NCBI RefSeq assembly: GCF_024699945.1
Contig: NZ_JAJOMY010000001.1
Location: 1,860,001 to 1,924,000, forward strand
DNA: 64,000 bases
Direction of reading: 5' to 3'
Origin: Phenylobacterium sp. J426
GTDB lineage: Bacteria > Pseudomonadota > Alphaproteobacteria > Caulobacterales > Caulobacteraceae
The position numbers were made by a program, and so were the translations under genes. The notes below the pieces were generated by a model that was given only the letters and a program-made list of their open reading frames with translations, was not told where the DNA came from and made no database searches. This document shows positions 19,154 through 28,991 of the stretch, piece by piece (the stretch's first letter is position 1; the number at the start of each line of letters is the position of its first letter).

Positions 19154-20354
19154 GCCCCGCGGCGGCCAGGAAGCGGTCGCCGACTAGACTGCGTACCCGG
19201 ACAGGGCTGTCCGCGGCGAGCAGGGGGCAACTCACCCCGCCCTCCGAGACGATCGCCGGCAGGGCGCCGCGCGCGCGGCGGGGAATGGTCTGTAGCCTCG
19301 CCTGTTGCGCCTTCGGCAGACGCGCGGCGATGCCGGCCAAGGGGCGAACGACACACGGCGCCGCGACGTCGAGCTCGAAGCGGCCGTCCCACACGCCGAC
19401 GTGACCGGGCTGGAGATTCAGCGGGGCGAGGCCGCCTCGCGCGACTTCGCCGGCTTCGCGGAAGATTCGCACCTGCGCCTTATCCGCCTCGATGCGCGCG
19501 CCGGCCAGGGTCGCCGTCAATGGGGCGTCGCTGCGAAGGCTCTCGGCCAGGCGGGCCAAGCTGGACGCGGCCGGCGGCCGGCTTCCCCCGCCGGCGCAGA
19601 CACAGGCCAGCCCGACGAACCGCTCGCCCTCGCCCTCGCCGAGCTCCGTGCGGGCGACCGTCAGCACGCCAAGCTGTTCCTCGAAGGCGAGTTCCAGAGG
19701 CTGGCCTTCGGCCACGCTGTGAGCGGGGTCCTCCGCCGCGAGCGGCCGGGCCCTGGCGCGCGCATACCGGGGGTCGGAGTTCGCCGGATCTTCGATCCAG
19801 GTTTCGCCTCGCTCCGCCAGCCACGCCCGCAACTCGGCCCGCCGGAGCTCCAGGAGCGGGCGCAGTAGGAAGAGCGCCCGCCCTTCCGGCCAGACAGGCG
19901 AAGGCGCCCAGGTCCGCGGCTCGGGCGTCGTCGCCCCGGCGTCGCGCATCCGCCGGGCCTCAAGCACGTCGTCGCCGGTGTGCCCCAATAGGATCACCAC
20001 AGCGCCGGCCTGACGCGCGGCGTCGGCGATAAGGCGGTGCCGGGCGGCGCGCGCGGCGGCCGGCAGGCCGCGAACGGGCTTGTCGCCGCTCCACGTCAGC
20101 GCCTGGAAGGGGCGGCCGAGCCGCCGGGCAGTTTCCGCGCAGGCCGCGATCCAGGCCGAGCTCGCCGGATTCAGCTGATGGTCGACGCTCAGGACCAGGA
20201 GGTCGCGCCCCACGTCGTGCGCCCAGGCGTCAGCCATCAGCAGAAGCGCGAGGGAGTCGCCGCCTCCGGACAAGGCGACGGCGATCGGCCGGGCGCGGCT
20301 GGTCGAGAGCCTGCGGTCGAGATGGGCGCGCGCGCGGTCTTCTAGGCCGCGCAC
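19128..20354 (-). CDS. tilS: tRNA(Ile)-lysidine synthase
   Basis: A 408-residue ATP-dependent enzyme that attaches lysine to C34 of tRNA-Ile(CAU), changing its decoding from AUG to AUA. The ATP-binding P-loop SGGGDS is at residues 29-34, followed by SVDHQLNPAS and GHTGDDVLEARRMR, all typical of the N-type PP-loop domain; the second half is the tRNA-binding region, shorter than in E. coli as in other alphaproteobacteria. The GTG at 20354 overlaps the end of cpoB by 13 bp, so it is translated as the last gene of the tol-pal operon. This linkage is well known in Caulobacterales. Confidence 0.9.
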   Translation of the reverse strand: MRGLEDRARAHLDRRLSTSRARPIAVALSGGGDSLALLLMADAWAHDVGRDLLVLSVDHQLNPASSAWIAACAETARRLGRPFQALTWSGDKPVRGLPAAARAARHRLIADAARQAGAVVILLGHTGDDVLEARRMRDAGATTPEPRTWAPSPVWPEGRALFLLRPLLELRRAELRAWLAERGETWIEDPANSDPRYARARARPLAAEDPAHSVAEGQPLELAFEEQLGVLTVARTELGEGEGERFVGLACVCAGGGSRPPAASSLARLAESLRSDAPLTATLAGARIEADKAQVRIFREAGEVARGGLAPLNLQPGHVGVWDGRFELDVAAPCVVRPLAGIAARLPKAQQARLQTIPRRARGALPAIVSEGGVSCPLLAADSPVRVRSLVGDRFLAAAGLIPREPDS

Positions 20355-21184
20355 TTCGCCTGGGTTCGCGTCGAGGCCGCGCGGCTGGTGATGTTCGCCG
20401 GAGCCTTGGGATAGCGCTTGGGCAATTCGGCCAAGGTGCGGCAGGCATCCTGGGGCTTTTTCAGCGCAACCAGGGACCGGGCGAGCTCGACGACGGCGTC
20501 GGGCGCCCAGCTCGTCTGAGGCCAGCCGCGGATGGCGGCCAAGTAGGCGGCGGCGGCGTCGGTGTGGGCGCCACGCACCGACTGGGTCTTGCCCAGCCAG
20601 TAGCGCGCCTCCGGCGTGCGCTGGTGGTCGGGGAAGGCCTCGACGAAGCCTGCGAAGGCGGTCTCGGCGCCATCGTAGTCTCCCGACAGCATCAGCTGGC
20701 GCGCCCTGGCGAAGGCGTCGGTCGGATTGCCGACGGGGGGCGGGGGGGGCGGTGGAACGCCGCCGGACGGGGCGGCCGTCGCCGCCTGCTCGATCGCGGC
20801 GAGCTTGTCGGACATGCTCTGGAGCTGGGTCCGTAGGGCTCCGTTCTCGCGCTTGGCCTGCTCAAGCTCGAAGGTGGTGGTCTCCAGCGTGCCATTCAGG
20901 CGGCGCAGGGTTTGCTCCAGGTCGCCGATCCGGCTGGAGAGCTCCTCCATACGGGCGTCGGTGTCGGCGGGCTGCACCACTACCGGTTTTCCCGTGTCAC
21001 GCATCTGGAAGACGATGCCGCGCAGCTCGCGGACGACCTTCTCCATCCGCTCCACGCGACGCCCATCGCGAGCGTCGAGCGGATCGGCCTCCGGCGCCGG
21101 AAACGGCGTCTGGGCGGAAGCGGGCGCCGCCGTCGCAAGGACGGTGAACGCCAGGAGGGAAAGGGCCAAACGGCTGCGCGGCAT
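20342..21184 (-). CDS. cpoB: Tol-Pal system coordinator (YbgF/CpoB)
   Basis: A 280-residue periplasmic protein. It has a Sec signal peptide (ALSLLAFTVLATAAPASA), a coiled-coil region (residues ~60-130, RIGDLEQTLRRLNGTLETTTFELEQAKREN), a Pro-rich linker with a run of seven prolines, then TPR repeats (ARQLMLSGDYDGAETAFAGFVEAFPDHQRTPEARYWLGKTQ) to the end. CpoB links the Tol complex to cell-wall synthesis during division. It is the sixth gene of the tolQRAB-pal-cpoB set. The Pro-rich linker is encoded by G6 and G8 tracts that are in frame here. Confidence 0.92.
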   Translation of the reverse strand: MPRSRLALSLLAFTVLATAAPASAQTPFPAPEADPLDARDGRRVERMEKVVRELRGIVFQMRDTGKPVVVQPADTDARMEELSSRIGDLEQTLRRLNGTLETTTFELEQAKRENGALRTQLQSMSDKLAAIEQAATAAPSGGVPPPPPPPVGNPTDAFARARQLMLSGDYDGAETAFAGFVEAFPDHQRTPEARYWLGKTQSVRGAHTDAAAAYLAAIRGWPQTSWAPDAVVELARSLVALKKPQDACRTLAELPKRYPKAPANITSRAASTRTQAKCAA

Positions 21185-21196
21185 CGATCAGACCTC

Positions 21197-21754
21197 TTAG
21201 CGCGCGCCGCTCACGATGGCGGTGCGGGCGTTACGGTTACGCTGGTAGGCATCCTCGCTCGTGCCGGGGTCGATCGGCTGTTCCTTGCCGAACGAGATGG
21301 TCGAGATCCGGTCGCTGGTGACCCCGCGGCCGACGAGATAGTCGCGCACGGCGTTGGCGCGGCGCGCGCCCAGGGCGAGGTTGTACTCCCGGGTGCCGCG
21401 TTCATCGGCGTTGCCTTCGATGCGGACGCGGACGCTGCCGTACTGGCGCAGCCAGTTGGCCTGGGCGTCGAGAAGCGGGCGGGCGTCGCTGCGGACGTCG
21501 TGGCTGTCCAGGTCGAAGTAGACGCGGTCGCCGACATTGACGATGAAGTCCTGCGCCGAGCCGGGCGTGGCCGCAAGCGGCCCGCTGCTGACGGGTGGCG
21601 GCATGTCGCCGGGCTGCGCCGCAGGCGGCGGCGTGGTCGACGGCGCGGTGTCGAACTGCGGCTTCGGCCGGCTCGAGCAGGCCGCCACGGATGCCGCGGC
21701 CACCGCAATGAGCGCCAGGCGGTAAGCCGTGCTCCTGTTCACGTTACCAGACAT
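21197..21754 (-). CDS. pal: Peptidoglycan-associated lipoprotein
   Basis: A 185-residue outer-membrane lipoprotein. The lipobox VAAC gives a lipidated Cys at residue 26. After a Pro-rich spacer, residues ~70-183 form an OmpA-like peptidoglycan-binding domain (VYFDLDSHDVRSDARPLLDAQANWL, IEGNADERGTREYNLALGARRANAVRDYL, with the Asp/Arg that hold diaminopimelate). Pal tethers the outer membrane to the wall and is moved by TolB and the TolQRA motor. In alphaproteobacteria it is essential for envelope constriction. Downstream of tolB with a 69 bp gap. Confidence 0.95.
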   Translation of the reverse strand: MSGNVNRSTAYRLALIAVAAASVAACSSRPKPQFDTAPSTTPPPAAQPGDMPPPVSSGPLAATPGSAQDFIVNVGDRVYFDLDSHDVRSDARPLLDAQANWLRQYGSVRVRIEGNADERGTREYNLALGARRANAVRDYLVGRGVTSDRISTISFGKEQPIDPGTSEDAYQRNRNARTAIVSGAR

Positions 21755-21823
21755 CCTTAGGTCTCCTCGTTTCTCGTGATCGGTTTCATAGTCAGCGTCT
21801 ATCGGGCGGGATTTTGGCGCAAG

Positions 21824-23137
21824 TCAGTTCAGCAGCGGCGACCACGCCGGGTCCGAGCCCGAGCCGGGGTAGGGCATGGGCTGTAGCACACGACCTGTGA
21901 CATCCACGCTCCATAGCCGCGGCGCGCCGCCGGGCGTCTCCCGCGAGAACATCAGCACCCGGCCGTTGGGCGCCCAGGTCGGGCCCTCGTCCAGATAGCT
22001 GGAGGTCAGGAGTCGTTCGTCCGACCCGTCGGGACGCATCACGCCGATGTGGAACTGGCCGCCGGTCTGCTTGGTGAAGGCGATGAATTCGCCGGTCGGG
22101 CTCCAGACCGGGGTCGTGTAGCGGCCCTGTCCGAAGGAGATCCGGCGCGGGTTCGAGCCATCCGCCCCCATCACATAGATCTGCGGCGAGCCCGAGCGGT
22201 CGGAGTTGAAGGCGATCCGCGCGCCGTCCGGGGAGAAAGACGGCGACGTGTCGATCGAGGGGTCCGACGTCAGCCGCGTCGACGCCCGGCTCGCCAGGCT
22301 CATCACGAAGATGTCGCTGTTGCCTCCGCGTTCGACCGAAAACGCGACCCGGCCGCCGTCAGGCGAGAACCGCGGCGCGAAGACCATGCCCTGAAAGCTG
22401 CCGAGGCTCTCGCGACGGCCCGTTTCGAGGTTGAACAGATAGATCGCCGAGCCCTCCGGCCGCAGCGACATGTAGGTGATCTCCTGAGTGTTGGACGAGA
22501 AGCGCGGCGTCATGACGATGTAGGAGCCATCGGTCAGGTAGCTCGGATTGGCGCCGTCCTGGTCCATGATCGCCAGCCGCTTGATGCGCTTGGCCCGCGG
22601 GCCGCTCTCGGCGACGAACACCACGCGGGTGTCGAAGTAGCCTTTCTCGCCCGTCAGGCGCTCGTAGACGGCGTCGGAGATCTTGTGGGCGACCCGCCGC
22701 CAGTTCTCGGGGCTGGAGGTGAACTGCAGCCCCAGCAGCTGCTGCTCGGCGTAGACGTCCCACAGGCGGAAGTCGACGCGCAGCCGGCCGCCTTCGACCG
22801 TGACCTGGCCATTCACCAGCGCCTGCGCGCTGATCTGCTTCCAGTCGTTGAAGCGCGGCTGCACGGCGATGTTGATGTCGCGCTCGAGGTAGCCGGCCGG
22901 ATCCAGCGGCCGGAACAGGCCGGAGCGCTGCAGATTGGCGCTGATCACCTGGGCGATGTCGGCGCCCTGCTGGCCGCCAAAGGCGGGGACGGCGATCGGC
23001 AGCGGCTGCAGGTCGCCGCGATTGACGTTCACCTCGATCTCGGCGCGGGCGGCGGGCGCAGCGAGGCAGAAGGCGAAGACGCAGGCGAGCGCGAGGATGA
23101 GGGGGCGCATGGTGAGGTTCCGGAGGGTTCTGGTCAT
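21824..23137 (-). CDS. tolB: Tol-Pal system translocation protein TolB
   Basis: A 437-residue periplasmic protein. A signal peptide (residues ~10-32) precedes the N-terminal domain ([20 protein letters not shown], the TolA-contact region) and a six-bladed WD-like propeller with repeats such as [38 protein letters not shown] and [13 protein letters not shown]. TolB shuttles Pal between the wall and the motor. ATG at 23137 overlaps the tolA stop (ATGA); an internal ATG at 23110 would still leave the signal. Confidence 0.95.
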   Translation of the reverse strand: MTRTLRNLTMRPLILALACVFAFCLAAPAARAEIEVNVNRGDLQPLPIAVPAFGGQQGADIAQVISANLQRSGLFRPLDPAGYLERDINIAVQPRFNDWKQISAQALVNGQVTVEGGRLRVDFRLWDVYAEQQLLGLQFTSSPENWRRVAHKISDAVYERLTGEKGYFDTRVVFVAESGPRAKRIKRLAIMDQDGANPSYLTDGSYIVMTPRFSSNTQEITYMSLRPEGSAIYLFNLETGRRESLGSFQGMVFAPRFSPDGGRVAFSVERGGNSDIFVMSLASRASTRLTSDPSIDTSPSFSPDGARIAFNSDRSGSPQIYVMGADGSNPRRISFGQGRYTTPVWSPTGEFIAFTKQTGGQFHIGVMRPDGSDERLLTSSYLDEGPTWAPNGRVLMFSRETPGGAPRLWSVDVTGRVLQPMPYPGSGSDPAWSPLLN

Positions 23138-24025
23138 TGCGAGGCGCAGGCTTCCCGGGCGTTGAAGTTCACCGCGATGCGCTGACCATAGTAGTCGCGC
23201 GACAGTCCGTGGAAGGGTGAAGCGGCATAGACGGCGCGTTCCGCGCGTTCGGCGGACGCTTGAGCCACCGGGGTCCGCGGGCCACGGATCTCAGAGCTCA
23301 CCTGGCCCACCAGCTGTCCGCCCGAGCCGATGTTGAAGACGACGCGGACCACGACATCGCGGCCGCCCTCGACTTCGCAGTTGGGGTTCCAGCGGCGCTG
23401 CAGTTCTTCCACGAGCCCCTGCATGTCGGCTCCGGCGGCGAGGCCTGAGCCGGCGGTGTTGCGCGGCGTAGTCGAGGTTTCGGGCCGGCTGGGGCCCTTG
23501 GCCGCCGGAGAAGGCCGGCCTCCCGCAGGCCTGCTCTTCGACAGCGACTGTTCAAGGCTGGCGAAGAAGTCCTGGCTGTTGTCCGCCTTGGGAGCCGGCT
23601 TGGCCGGAGGGGCCTTGGTTGGCGGCGCCTTCGGAGCCGGCGTCGGGGGTGATTTCGGCGTGGGTGTCGGCGCGGGTTTTGGGCGCCGGCGTGGGCGGAC
23701 TCGGCTTCGGCGGCGGCGGCGGCGTCGGCGTGGGCTTCGGCGCCGGGGGCGGCGGGGTCGGCGGCGCGGGCTGCGGTTGAGGCGCGGGCGGCTCCGGCGT
23801 GGCCGGCGCATCCGGGACGGGAGCCTCGGCCTGGGCGGTCTGTTCGGTGGGCCCCTCGATGGCTGGCCGCGTGTCGAGGTCGGGCGCGCTGGAGACGATG
23901 GTCACCGGCGTCACGGCGCCCACCTTCAGATCGCGGGCGCCCCAGGAGATCATCATGGCGGCGGCCACGCCCGCGTGCAACGCGAGCGAGCCCAAGGCCG
24001 CCGGAGAGACCTCCACACGCCTCAC
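23134..24025 (-). CDS. tolA: TolA-type energy-transducing protein (one apparent frameshift)
   Basis: The repaired protein has 296 residues. An N-terminal membrane helix ([19 protein letters not shown]) precedes a long Pro/Ala/Lys-rich stalk (residues ~45-185) and a C-terminal domain (~190-296: [40 protein letters not shown]) of the TolA-III/TonB-C type. The frame breaks at an A4 tract (TTTT at 23677-23680 on the plus strand); with three A the stalk reads [15 protein letters not shown] without interruption. TolA spans the periplasm and passes force from TolQR to TolB/Pal. ATGA overlaps join it to tolR and tolB, which supports the repaired reading. Confidence 0.88.
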
Positions 24026-24510
24026 GGGGTCGAACGCTCCTCGATGCCGGAGGACGGCCCGCCCGTGTCGGTGATCAGGTTGATCGTCGTGAAGCCGGAG
24101 GTCGACAGCGAGGCCATGACCTGGGCGACGATCTCATAGGTGGCCCGGCCATCGGCGCGGACATAGATCGGTCGCTTGGTGTCGCCGTCGGTCATCGCCT
24201 GCAGCCGCGGCGCGAGGGTGGCGAAGGGAACCGCGTCCTCGCCGATGTGCACCGAGCCGTCGGAGCGGATGGAGATCGTCAGCGGCTCGGGCTGATCCTG
24301 GATCGAGCCGGCCTCGGTCTTCGGCAGCTCCACCGGTACGCCGGCGGTCAGCAGCGGCGCGGAGATCATGAAGACGATCAGCAGCACGAGCATCACGTCC
24401 ACCAGGGGCGTGACGTTGATCTCGGAGAGTGCGCCGCGCCGGCCGCGGCCGTAACGGCGGCGACGCTTGGCCCCGCCCGCGGCGAAGGCGTCGTTAGCCG
24501 AAAGCGCCAT
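24022..24510 (-). CDS. tolR: Tol-Pal system protein TolR
   Basis: A 162-residue ExbD/TolR protein. A basic N-terminus (KRRRRYGRGRRGALSEINVTPLVDVMLVLLIVFM) includes the transmembrane helix with the conserved proton-carrying Asp in VTPLVDVMLVLL, followed by a periplasmic domain. With TolQ it forms the ion-driven motor powering TolA. It starts immediately after the TolQ stop. Confidence 0.95.
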   Translation of the reverse strand: MALSANDAFAAGGAKRRRRYGRGRRGALSEINVTPLVDVMLVLLIVFMISAPLLTAGVPVELPKTEAGSIQDQPEPLTISIRSDGSVHIGEDAVPFATLAPRLQAMTDGDTKRPIYVRADGRATYEIVAQVMASLSTSGFTTINLITDTGGPSSGIEERSTP

Positions 24511-25212
24511 CTAGGCCCGCTCCGCCAGTCGGCGCTGGATGGCGGTGGAGAGGTCGTCGGCGAAGCCTTCCAGCCGCGCCGTGTACTTGCCGGCCGAGGT
24601 GCTGAACGCATTGAACGCAACGTAAGCAGGGATCGCCGCAACGAGGCCGATGGCGGTGGCGAAGAGGGCCTCGGCGATGGAGGGGGCGACGATGGCGAGG
24701 GAGGTGTTCTTCTGGATGGCGATGGCCTGGAAGGCGTTCATGATCCCCCAGACGGTGCCGAACAGACCGACGAAGGGCGACGCGGTGGCGACGATCGCCA
24801 GGGCGCCCAGGCCGGCCTCCACCCGGGCGCTCTCGCGGGCGATGGTGGCGTCGAGGTGGCGGTCGATGCGCTGGATCAGGAAGGCGACCTGGCCCTCGGA
24901 GGCTTGGCCCTTCTGGCGGGCGTCGCGCCACTCCTTGAGCGCGCCCTGCAGCATGCGGGGCAGGGCGTGGCGGGGCTGGGCGCCGGCCTCGGCGGCGACG
25001 TCCTCGAGGCTGCGGCCGGAGGCGACCTGATCCTCGAACTTCGTGGCCTCGCGGTTCAGCGCCTGGAAGCGGAACAGCTTGTCGAGGATGATGGTCCAGG
25101 ACCAGAGCGAGGCCGCCGCGAGCGAGATCATCACCAGCTTCACGACCCAGTCGGCCTGCATGAACAGGTGGAGGGCGTCGAAGCTCTCGGGGGTAACGGC
25201 GGCCGGGTCCAT
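24511..25212 (-). CDS. tolQ: Tol-Pal system protein TolQ
   Basis: A 233-residue MotA/TolQ/ExbB protein with three membrane helices (residues ~20-45, ~140-165 and ~175-200). The segment LGALAIVATASPFVGLFGTVWGIMNAF is the family signature lining the ion channel. ATG at 25212 (MDPAAVTPESFDALHLF) is chosen over the longer open frame because the preceding codons read as noncoding Arg/Ser-rich text and the gap to ybgC (55 bp) is natural. First of the tol genes after ybgC. Confidence 0.95.
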   Translation of the reverse strand: MDPAAVTPESFDALHLFMQADWVVKLVMISLAAASLWSWTIILDKLFRFQALNREATKFEDQVASGRSLEDVAAEAGAQPRHALPRMLQGALKEWRDARQKGQASEGQVAFLIQRIDRHLDATIARESARVEAGLGALAIVATASPFVGLFGTVWGIMNAFQAIAIQKNTSLAIVAPSIAEALFATAIGLVAAIPAYVAFNAFSTSAGKYTARLEGFADDLSTAIQRRLAERA

Positions 25213-25267
25213 CGCGGTCCTTCTCTGGGGGGCGTTCGGTGGTGCTTGGCGGGGTTCGGTGGCGAAC

Positions 25268-25720
25268 TTATGGCGGTGAAAACAGCGGCTTGAGCTGTTC
25301 GACGAGGCCGGGCGGCGGACGCCTGGCGCGGCCGCCGAGGCTGATGCAGGCGGCCTCCACGCGGGCCTCGGCGATGAGCTCCTGGCCGCGCAGGATCCGC
25401 TGGCTGACAAACAGTCGCGGCCCCTTCACGGAGTCGTAGGTGGTGCGCACCGTCAGGGCGTCGTCGACCCGGGCCGCCCGCCTGAAGTCGATGGCCATGT
25501 GGGTGACGGCGAAGGCCGCGGGTTCCGGCAGCTGGGCCAGGGCCTGGTGGCTGATCCCGCACACGCGCAGGAAGTCGCTGCGGCCCCGCTCAAAATAGCG
25601 CAGGTAGTTGGCGTGGTAGACGACGCCGGTGAAGTCGGTGTCCTCGTAGTAGATGCGCACCGGCAGGACGTGCTCGCGTCCGTCCAGCCAGCCGGCGGAG
25701 GGCTCGACCGACCGGCTCAT
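25268..25720 (-). CDS. ybgC: Tol-Pal associated acyl-CoA thioesterase YbgC
   Basis: A 150-residue hot-dog thioesterase. The motif [31 protein letters not shown] includes the catalytic Asp of the 4-hydroxybenzoyl-CoA thioesterase type. YbgC is almost always the first gene of the tol-pal operon and acts on acyl-CoA/acyl-ACP at the inner membrane. ATG at 25720 overlaps the ruvB stop (ATGA), linking recombination and envelope genes into one run. Confidence 0.93.
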   Translation of the reverse strand: MSRSVEPSAGWLDGREHVLPVRIYYEDTDFTGVVYHANYLRYFERGRSDFLRVCGISHQALAQLPEPAAFAVTHMAIDFRRAARVDDALTVRTTYDSVKGPRLFVSQRILRGQELIAEARVEAACISLGGRARRPPPGLVEQLKPLFSPP

Positions 25721-26751
25721 TTGTCGAACAGGTCCGGCGGCGGACCGGCGCCCTGAATGTTGCGGGGCGCCTGCAGGCCGAGGTGCTCGTAGGCCTTGGC
25801 GCAGGCCATCCGGCCCCGGGGCGTGCGCTGGATGAAGCCCTGCTGCAGCAGGAAGGGCTCAATGACGTCCTCGACGGCGTCCCGGGCCTCGGCGATGGCG
25901 TAGGCCAGGGTCTCCACCCCGGCGGGTCCGCCCGCATAGTTCTCGATCAGGGCCCGCAGGTAGCGGCGGTCGAGCGCATCCAGGCCGAACTCATCGACGT
26001 CGAGCCGGGCGAGGGCCGCGGCGGCGGCCTGGCGGCCCACCACCTCGGCGCCGTCGGCGGCGGCGAAATCGCGCACGCGGCGCAGCAGGCGGCCCGCGAC
26101 CCGTGGGGTGCCGCGCGAGCGGGCGGCGATCTCGAGCGCCCCGTCGGGGGTGAGCGCCATGCCCATCTTGGCGGCGGCGCCCAGGAGAACCTTCTGCAGC
26201 TCCTCGTGGGTGTAGAATTCCAGCCGGATGGGGATGCCGAAGCGGTCGCGCAGCGGCGTGGCCAGGAGGCCGGCGCGGGTGGTCGCCGCCACGAGGGTGA
26301 ACGGGGCGAGATCGATGCGCACCGAGCGCGCCGACGGCCCCTCGCCGATGACCAGGTCCAGCACATGGTCCTCCATCGCCGGATAGAGGATCTCCTCGAC
26401 GTTGGCGGCGAGGCGATGGATCTCGTCGATGAAGAGGACGTCGCGCGGCTCGAGATTAGTCAGGATGGCGGCGAGGTCGCCGGCTTTGGCCAGCACCGGA
26501 CCCGAGGTGGCGCGGAAGTTCACCCCGAGCTCGCGGGCGACGATCTGGGCCAGCGTGGTCTTGCCGAGGCCCGGCGGCCCGAACAGCAGCACGTGATCCA
26601 GCGCCTCGCCGCGGTTGCGGGCGGCGTCGATGAACACCGAGAGGTTGGCCTTGGCCTGCTTCTGTCCGACGAACTCGGCCAGTGTCTGCGGGCGCAGCGC
26701 CTTGTCGGTGGGCTCGAAGGCGCCCGGTTCGCCGGACACCAGCCGGCTCAC
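25717..26751 (-). CDS. ruvB: Holliday junction branch migration helicase RuvB
   Basis: A 344-residue AAA+ motor that drives branch migration with RuvA. Walker A GPPGLGKT is at residues ~58-65; Walker B is in [11 protein letters not shown] (~106-116); sensor 1 is in [10 protein letters not shown]; the arginine finger region is [13 protein letters not shown]; the C-terminal winged helix ends with [25 protein letters not shown]. The GTG at 26751 ([14 protein letters not shown]) is preferred: the 22 codons upstream fall in a REP-like element, and GGGGGTGAG just before it is a good ribosome site. Confidence 0.95.
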   Translation of the reverse strand: MSRLVSGEPGAFEPTDKALRPQTLAEFVGQKQAKANLSVFIDAARNRGEALDHVLLFGPPGLGKTTLAQIVARELGVNFRATSGPVLAKAGDLAAILTNLEPRDVLFIDEIHRLAANVEEILYPAMEDHVLDLVIGEGPSARSVRIDLAPFTLVAATTRAGLLATPLRDRFGIPIRLEFYTHEELQKVLLGAAAKMGMALTPDGALEIAARSRGTPRVAGRLLRRVRDFAAADGAEVVGRQAAAAALARLDVDEFGLDALDRRYLRALIENYAGGPAGVETLAYAIAEARDAVEDVIEPFLLQQGFIQRTPRGRMACAKAYEHLGLQAPRNIQGAGPPPDLFDK

Positions 26752-26757
26752 GGTCTC

Positions 26758-26797
26758 ACCCCCGCAGTCCCTTCGGGCCAGCTCCCCGAGGGGGAGC
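26758..26797. repeat. REP-like intergenic repeat, copy 1 (ruvA-ruvB junction)
   Basis: Sequence of the form ACCCCCGCAGTCCCTTCGGG followed by CCAGCTCCCCGAGGGGGAGC; the last part pairs as a CTCCCC/GGGGAG hairpin. A second copy with the same order lies at 44763-44803. It sits between ruvA and ruvB and extends the ruvB open frame artificially. Confidence 0.6.
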
Positions 26798-26813
26798 GAG
26801 TTCGTTCGCAAGC

Positions 26814-27428
26814 TCACCGGCCAAGCTCCTGCAGCGCGGCCTTGATGAGGGCCGGCGGCTCGGCGTCGTCACCAAGGCGCAGGGCGGCGCTCTCGACGAC
26901 GCGGCGCGCCTGAGGCTCGGCGATGCCCAGGCCCATCAGCGCAGCGACCGCCTCGCCGGGCGCGGACGCTTGGACAACCTGGGGTGACGAAACCTGGGCA
27001 TGGAACGCCGCGACCGGGCCGTCGGTGAGCGGCTTGTCCTTCAACTCGACGATGATGCGCTGGGCAAGCTTGGGCCCGACGCCGTTCGCGCGGGCGACCG
27101 CAGCCTTGTCCTCGCGGGCGACGGCGGCGGCGAGCTCAGGCGGCGACAGCACGTCCAGAACCGACAGCGCCGCCTTCGGTCCGACGCCCTGGATGGTGCG
27201 CAGGATCACGAACGCCCGCCGCTCGTCGCGGCCCAGGAAGCCGTAGAGGGTGACGCCGGTCTGCTCGCCGAAAACGCTCTCGACGTGGACGACCGTCTCG
27301 TCCCCAACCGGCGGGAGGCGCGACAGCATCCGCGCGCCGCAGCGCACGACATAGCCCACGCCCATGACGTCGATCAGGGCCTCTTCCTCGCCGATCTCGG
27401 CGACGATGCCGCGCAGGCGTCCGATCAC
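26814..27428 (-). CDS. ruvA: Holliday junction branch migration protein RuvA
   Basis: A 204-residue DNA-binding subunit. [28 protein letters not shown] is the typical start of domain I (OB fold), so GTG 27428 is chosen over a longer frame. Domain II has tandem helix-hairpin-helix motifs ([33 protein letters not shown]), and domain III at the C-terminus ([21 protein letters not shown]) contacts RuvB. It forms the tetramer that holds the junction for RuvB. Confidence 0.95.
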   Translation of the reverse strand: MIGRLRGIVAEIGEEEALIDVMGVGYVVRCGARMLSRLPPVGDETVVHVESVFGEQTGVTLYGFLGRDERRAFVILRTIQGVGPKAALSVLDVLSPPELAAAVAREDKAAVARANGVGPKLAQRIIVELKDKPLTDGPVAAFHAQVSSPQVVQASAPGEAVAALMGLGIAEPQARRVVESAALRLGDDAEPPALIKAALQELGR

Positions 27429-27578
27429 GGCGTGCGCTCCAGGCTTGAGAGGGGGGCGAATCACGTTCGGCATGCGTTCCCGCTGACCTACCGCGCGGAG
27501 GTTCAAAGGGGGAATCTTCGAAGGCGGCGGCTGACGGGAAGGTGAAGCGCAGCATGGGCGCAGCCCGGGCGGCTCTCG

Positions 27579-28079
27579 TCAGGCGACGCGGCGGGCCGTG
27601 CGGGCGTGGGCGTGGGCGATCGCGACGGCGAGCGCGTCGGCCGCGTCGGCGGTGGTCTTGCCGGCGGCGGGGAGCAGGCGAGCGATCATCCAGCCGACCT
27701 GGGCCTTGTCGGCGCCGCCGGTGCCGACGACGGCCTTCTTGACCACGGTGGCGGCATATTCGGCGACGGGCAGGCCGGCGCGGGCCGGCGCCACCAGGGC
27801 CATGGCGCGGGCGTGGCCCAGCTTCAGCGCCGACCGGGCGTTGTCGTTGACGAAGGTCTCCTCGACGGCGGCCTCGTCCGGAGCGTGCTCGGCGATGATC
27901 GCCTCGATCCCGGAAAGCAGGATCAGCAGCCGCTCGGCGAAGGGCAGGGTCTCCTTGGGCGCGATGACGCCGTGAGCGACGTGCGCCAGCCGCGCGCCCT
28001 CACAGGCGACGACGCCCCAGCCCGTGCGGCGCAGGCCCGGGTCGAGGCCGAGGATGCGGATGGGTCGAATCGCGTTCAT
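27579..28079 (-). CDS. ruvC: Crossover junction endodeoxyribonuclease RuvC
   Basis: A 166-residue resolvase with the RNase H-like fold. The acidic active site is visible: Asp13 in ILGLDPGLRRTGWG, Glu73/74 in AAVEETFVNDNARSALKLG, and the Asp pair in TTADAADALAVAIAHAH near the end. ATG at 28079 (MNAIRPIRILG) matches the family start better than an upstream GTG. It cuts Holliday junctions bound by RuvAB. First of the ruvCAB set. Confidence 0.95.
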   Translation of the reverse strand: MNAIRPIRILGLDPGLRRTGWGVVACEGARLAHVAHGVIAPKETLPFAERLLILLSGIEAIIAEHAPDEAAVEETFVNDNARSALKLGHARAMALVAPARAGLPVAEYAATVVKKAVVGTGGADKAQVGWMIARLLPAAGKTTADAADALAVAIAHAHARTARRVA

Positions 28080-28142
28080 CGTCTGTTCCAGCATGCCGCA
28101 GCTAAGGCAGGAATGCTTGCCGAAAGATGACCGCGGGCCTGG

Positions 28143-28908
28143 TCAGCGCCAGAACTGGAAGGCGTCGAATCCCCGGACGACGGCGATACGGTCGACTCCC
28201 GCCGCGGCGGCGAGGTCGGCGGCCAGGCCGAAGAACAGGCCGCCGACACCGGGCAGGAGCAGCAGGGCGGCCAGGAGGGCGATCATCGCCAGGCCCTCGG
28301 CCTTGTGGATCGCGGGGTCCCAGCGCTTGGGCAGGAACGGCCGGATGGCGTTGAAGCCGTCGAGGCCCGGGATCGGCAGCAGGTTGAGCAGCAGGGCGGT
28401 CGCCTGCAGGAAGGCCAGCAGGGCCAGGGCGTTGCCCAGCGGCTCGGGCCAGCTGGCGCGGGCCACGAGCGACAGGACGATCAGCATGACGAGCGTGGCG
28501 GCTGGTCCCGCCAGCGACGCCGCGGCCCGCCAGGCCGGGCCGCGCATCAGGTCGTGGCGCAGATAGACCGCCCCGCCCGGGAAGCCGATGCCGCCGAGCG
28601 CCAGCGCGATCAAGGGGATCACGAGGCTGGTGCCGAGGTCGCCGTAGCGTCGCGGGTCGAAGGCGAGATAGCCTTTGTCGCGGACCGTGTGGTCACCGGC
28701 CAGCCAGGCCACGAAGGCATGGCCGAATTCGTGCGCCATCACCGCCAGGATCCAGCCCAGCATCACGAACCCGAAGGTCAGAGGTCCCAGTGCCGCGCCC
28801 GAGCTTGCGCTGACGAGGCCGACGCCCAGGGCGACGAAGGCCGCGAGGATCGCGACGCCTATGAGGTTGTTGGGCGGGGCGGCGGGCGCGGGGGGCGTCG
28901 GCGGTCAT
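28143..28908 (-). CDS. M50 (site-2 protease-like) membrane metalloprotease (one apparent frameshift)
   Basis: The repaired protein has 254 residues and about six hydrophobic helices. The zinc motif HEFGH lies in LAVMAHEFGHAFVAWLAGD, and the partner motif NLLPIPGLDGFNAIRPFL gives the conserved NP/LDG aspartate near the C-terminal third. The frame breaks in a C6 tract (28890-28895); with five C the N-terminus reads MTADAPAPAAPPNNLIGVAILAAFVALGVG. The protein belongs to the short M50B rhomboid-distant group found in many alphaproteobacteria; substrate unknown. It is upstream of ruvC on the same strand. Confidence 0.85.
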
Positions 28909-28991
28909 GGACGCAATATGGACTGCGCCGTCCCGTGCTCAAGTCGACGCTGATGTTTCCGGTTTGTTCCAAGGGACCTTATGTTTCCGGG

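Noticed and set aside
20734..20748. G6 and G8 tracts in cpoB as further frame errors
   Set aside because: The frame passes through them and yields a normal Pro-rich linker between coiled coil and TPR domains.
26752..26817. Longer ruvB start at 26817
   Set aside because: Those 22 codons are inside a REP-like repeat and do not match RuvB; GTG 26751 has a good ribosome site.
28909..28991. EcfG promoter for the M50 protease on the minus strand
   Set aside because: GGAAC with 17-base spacing is followed by GTC and not GTT; not enough to call.
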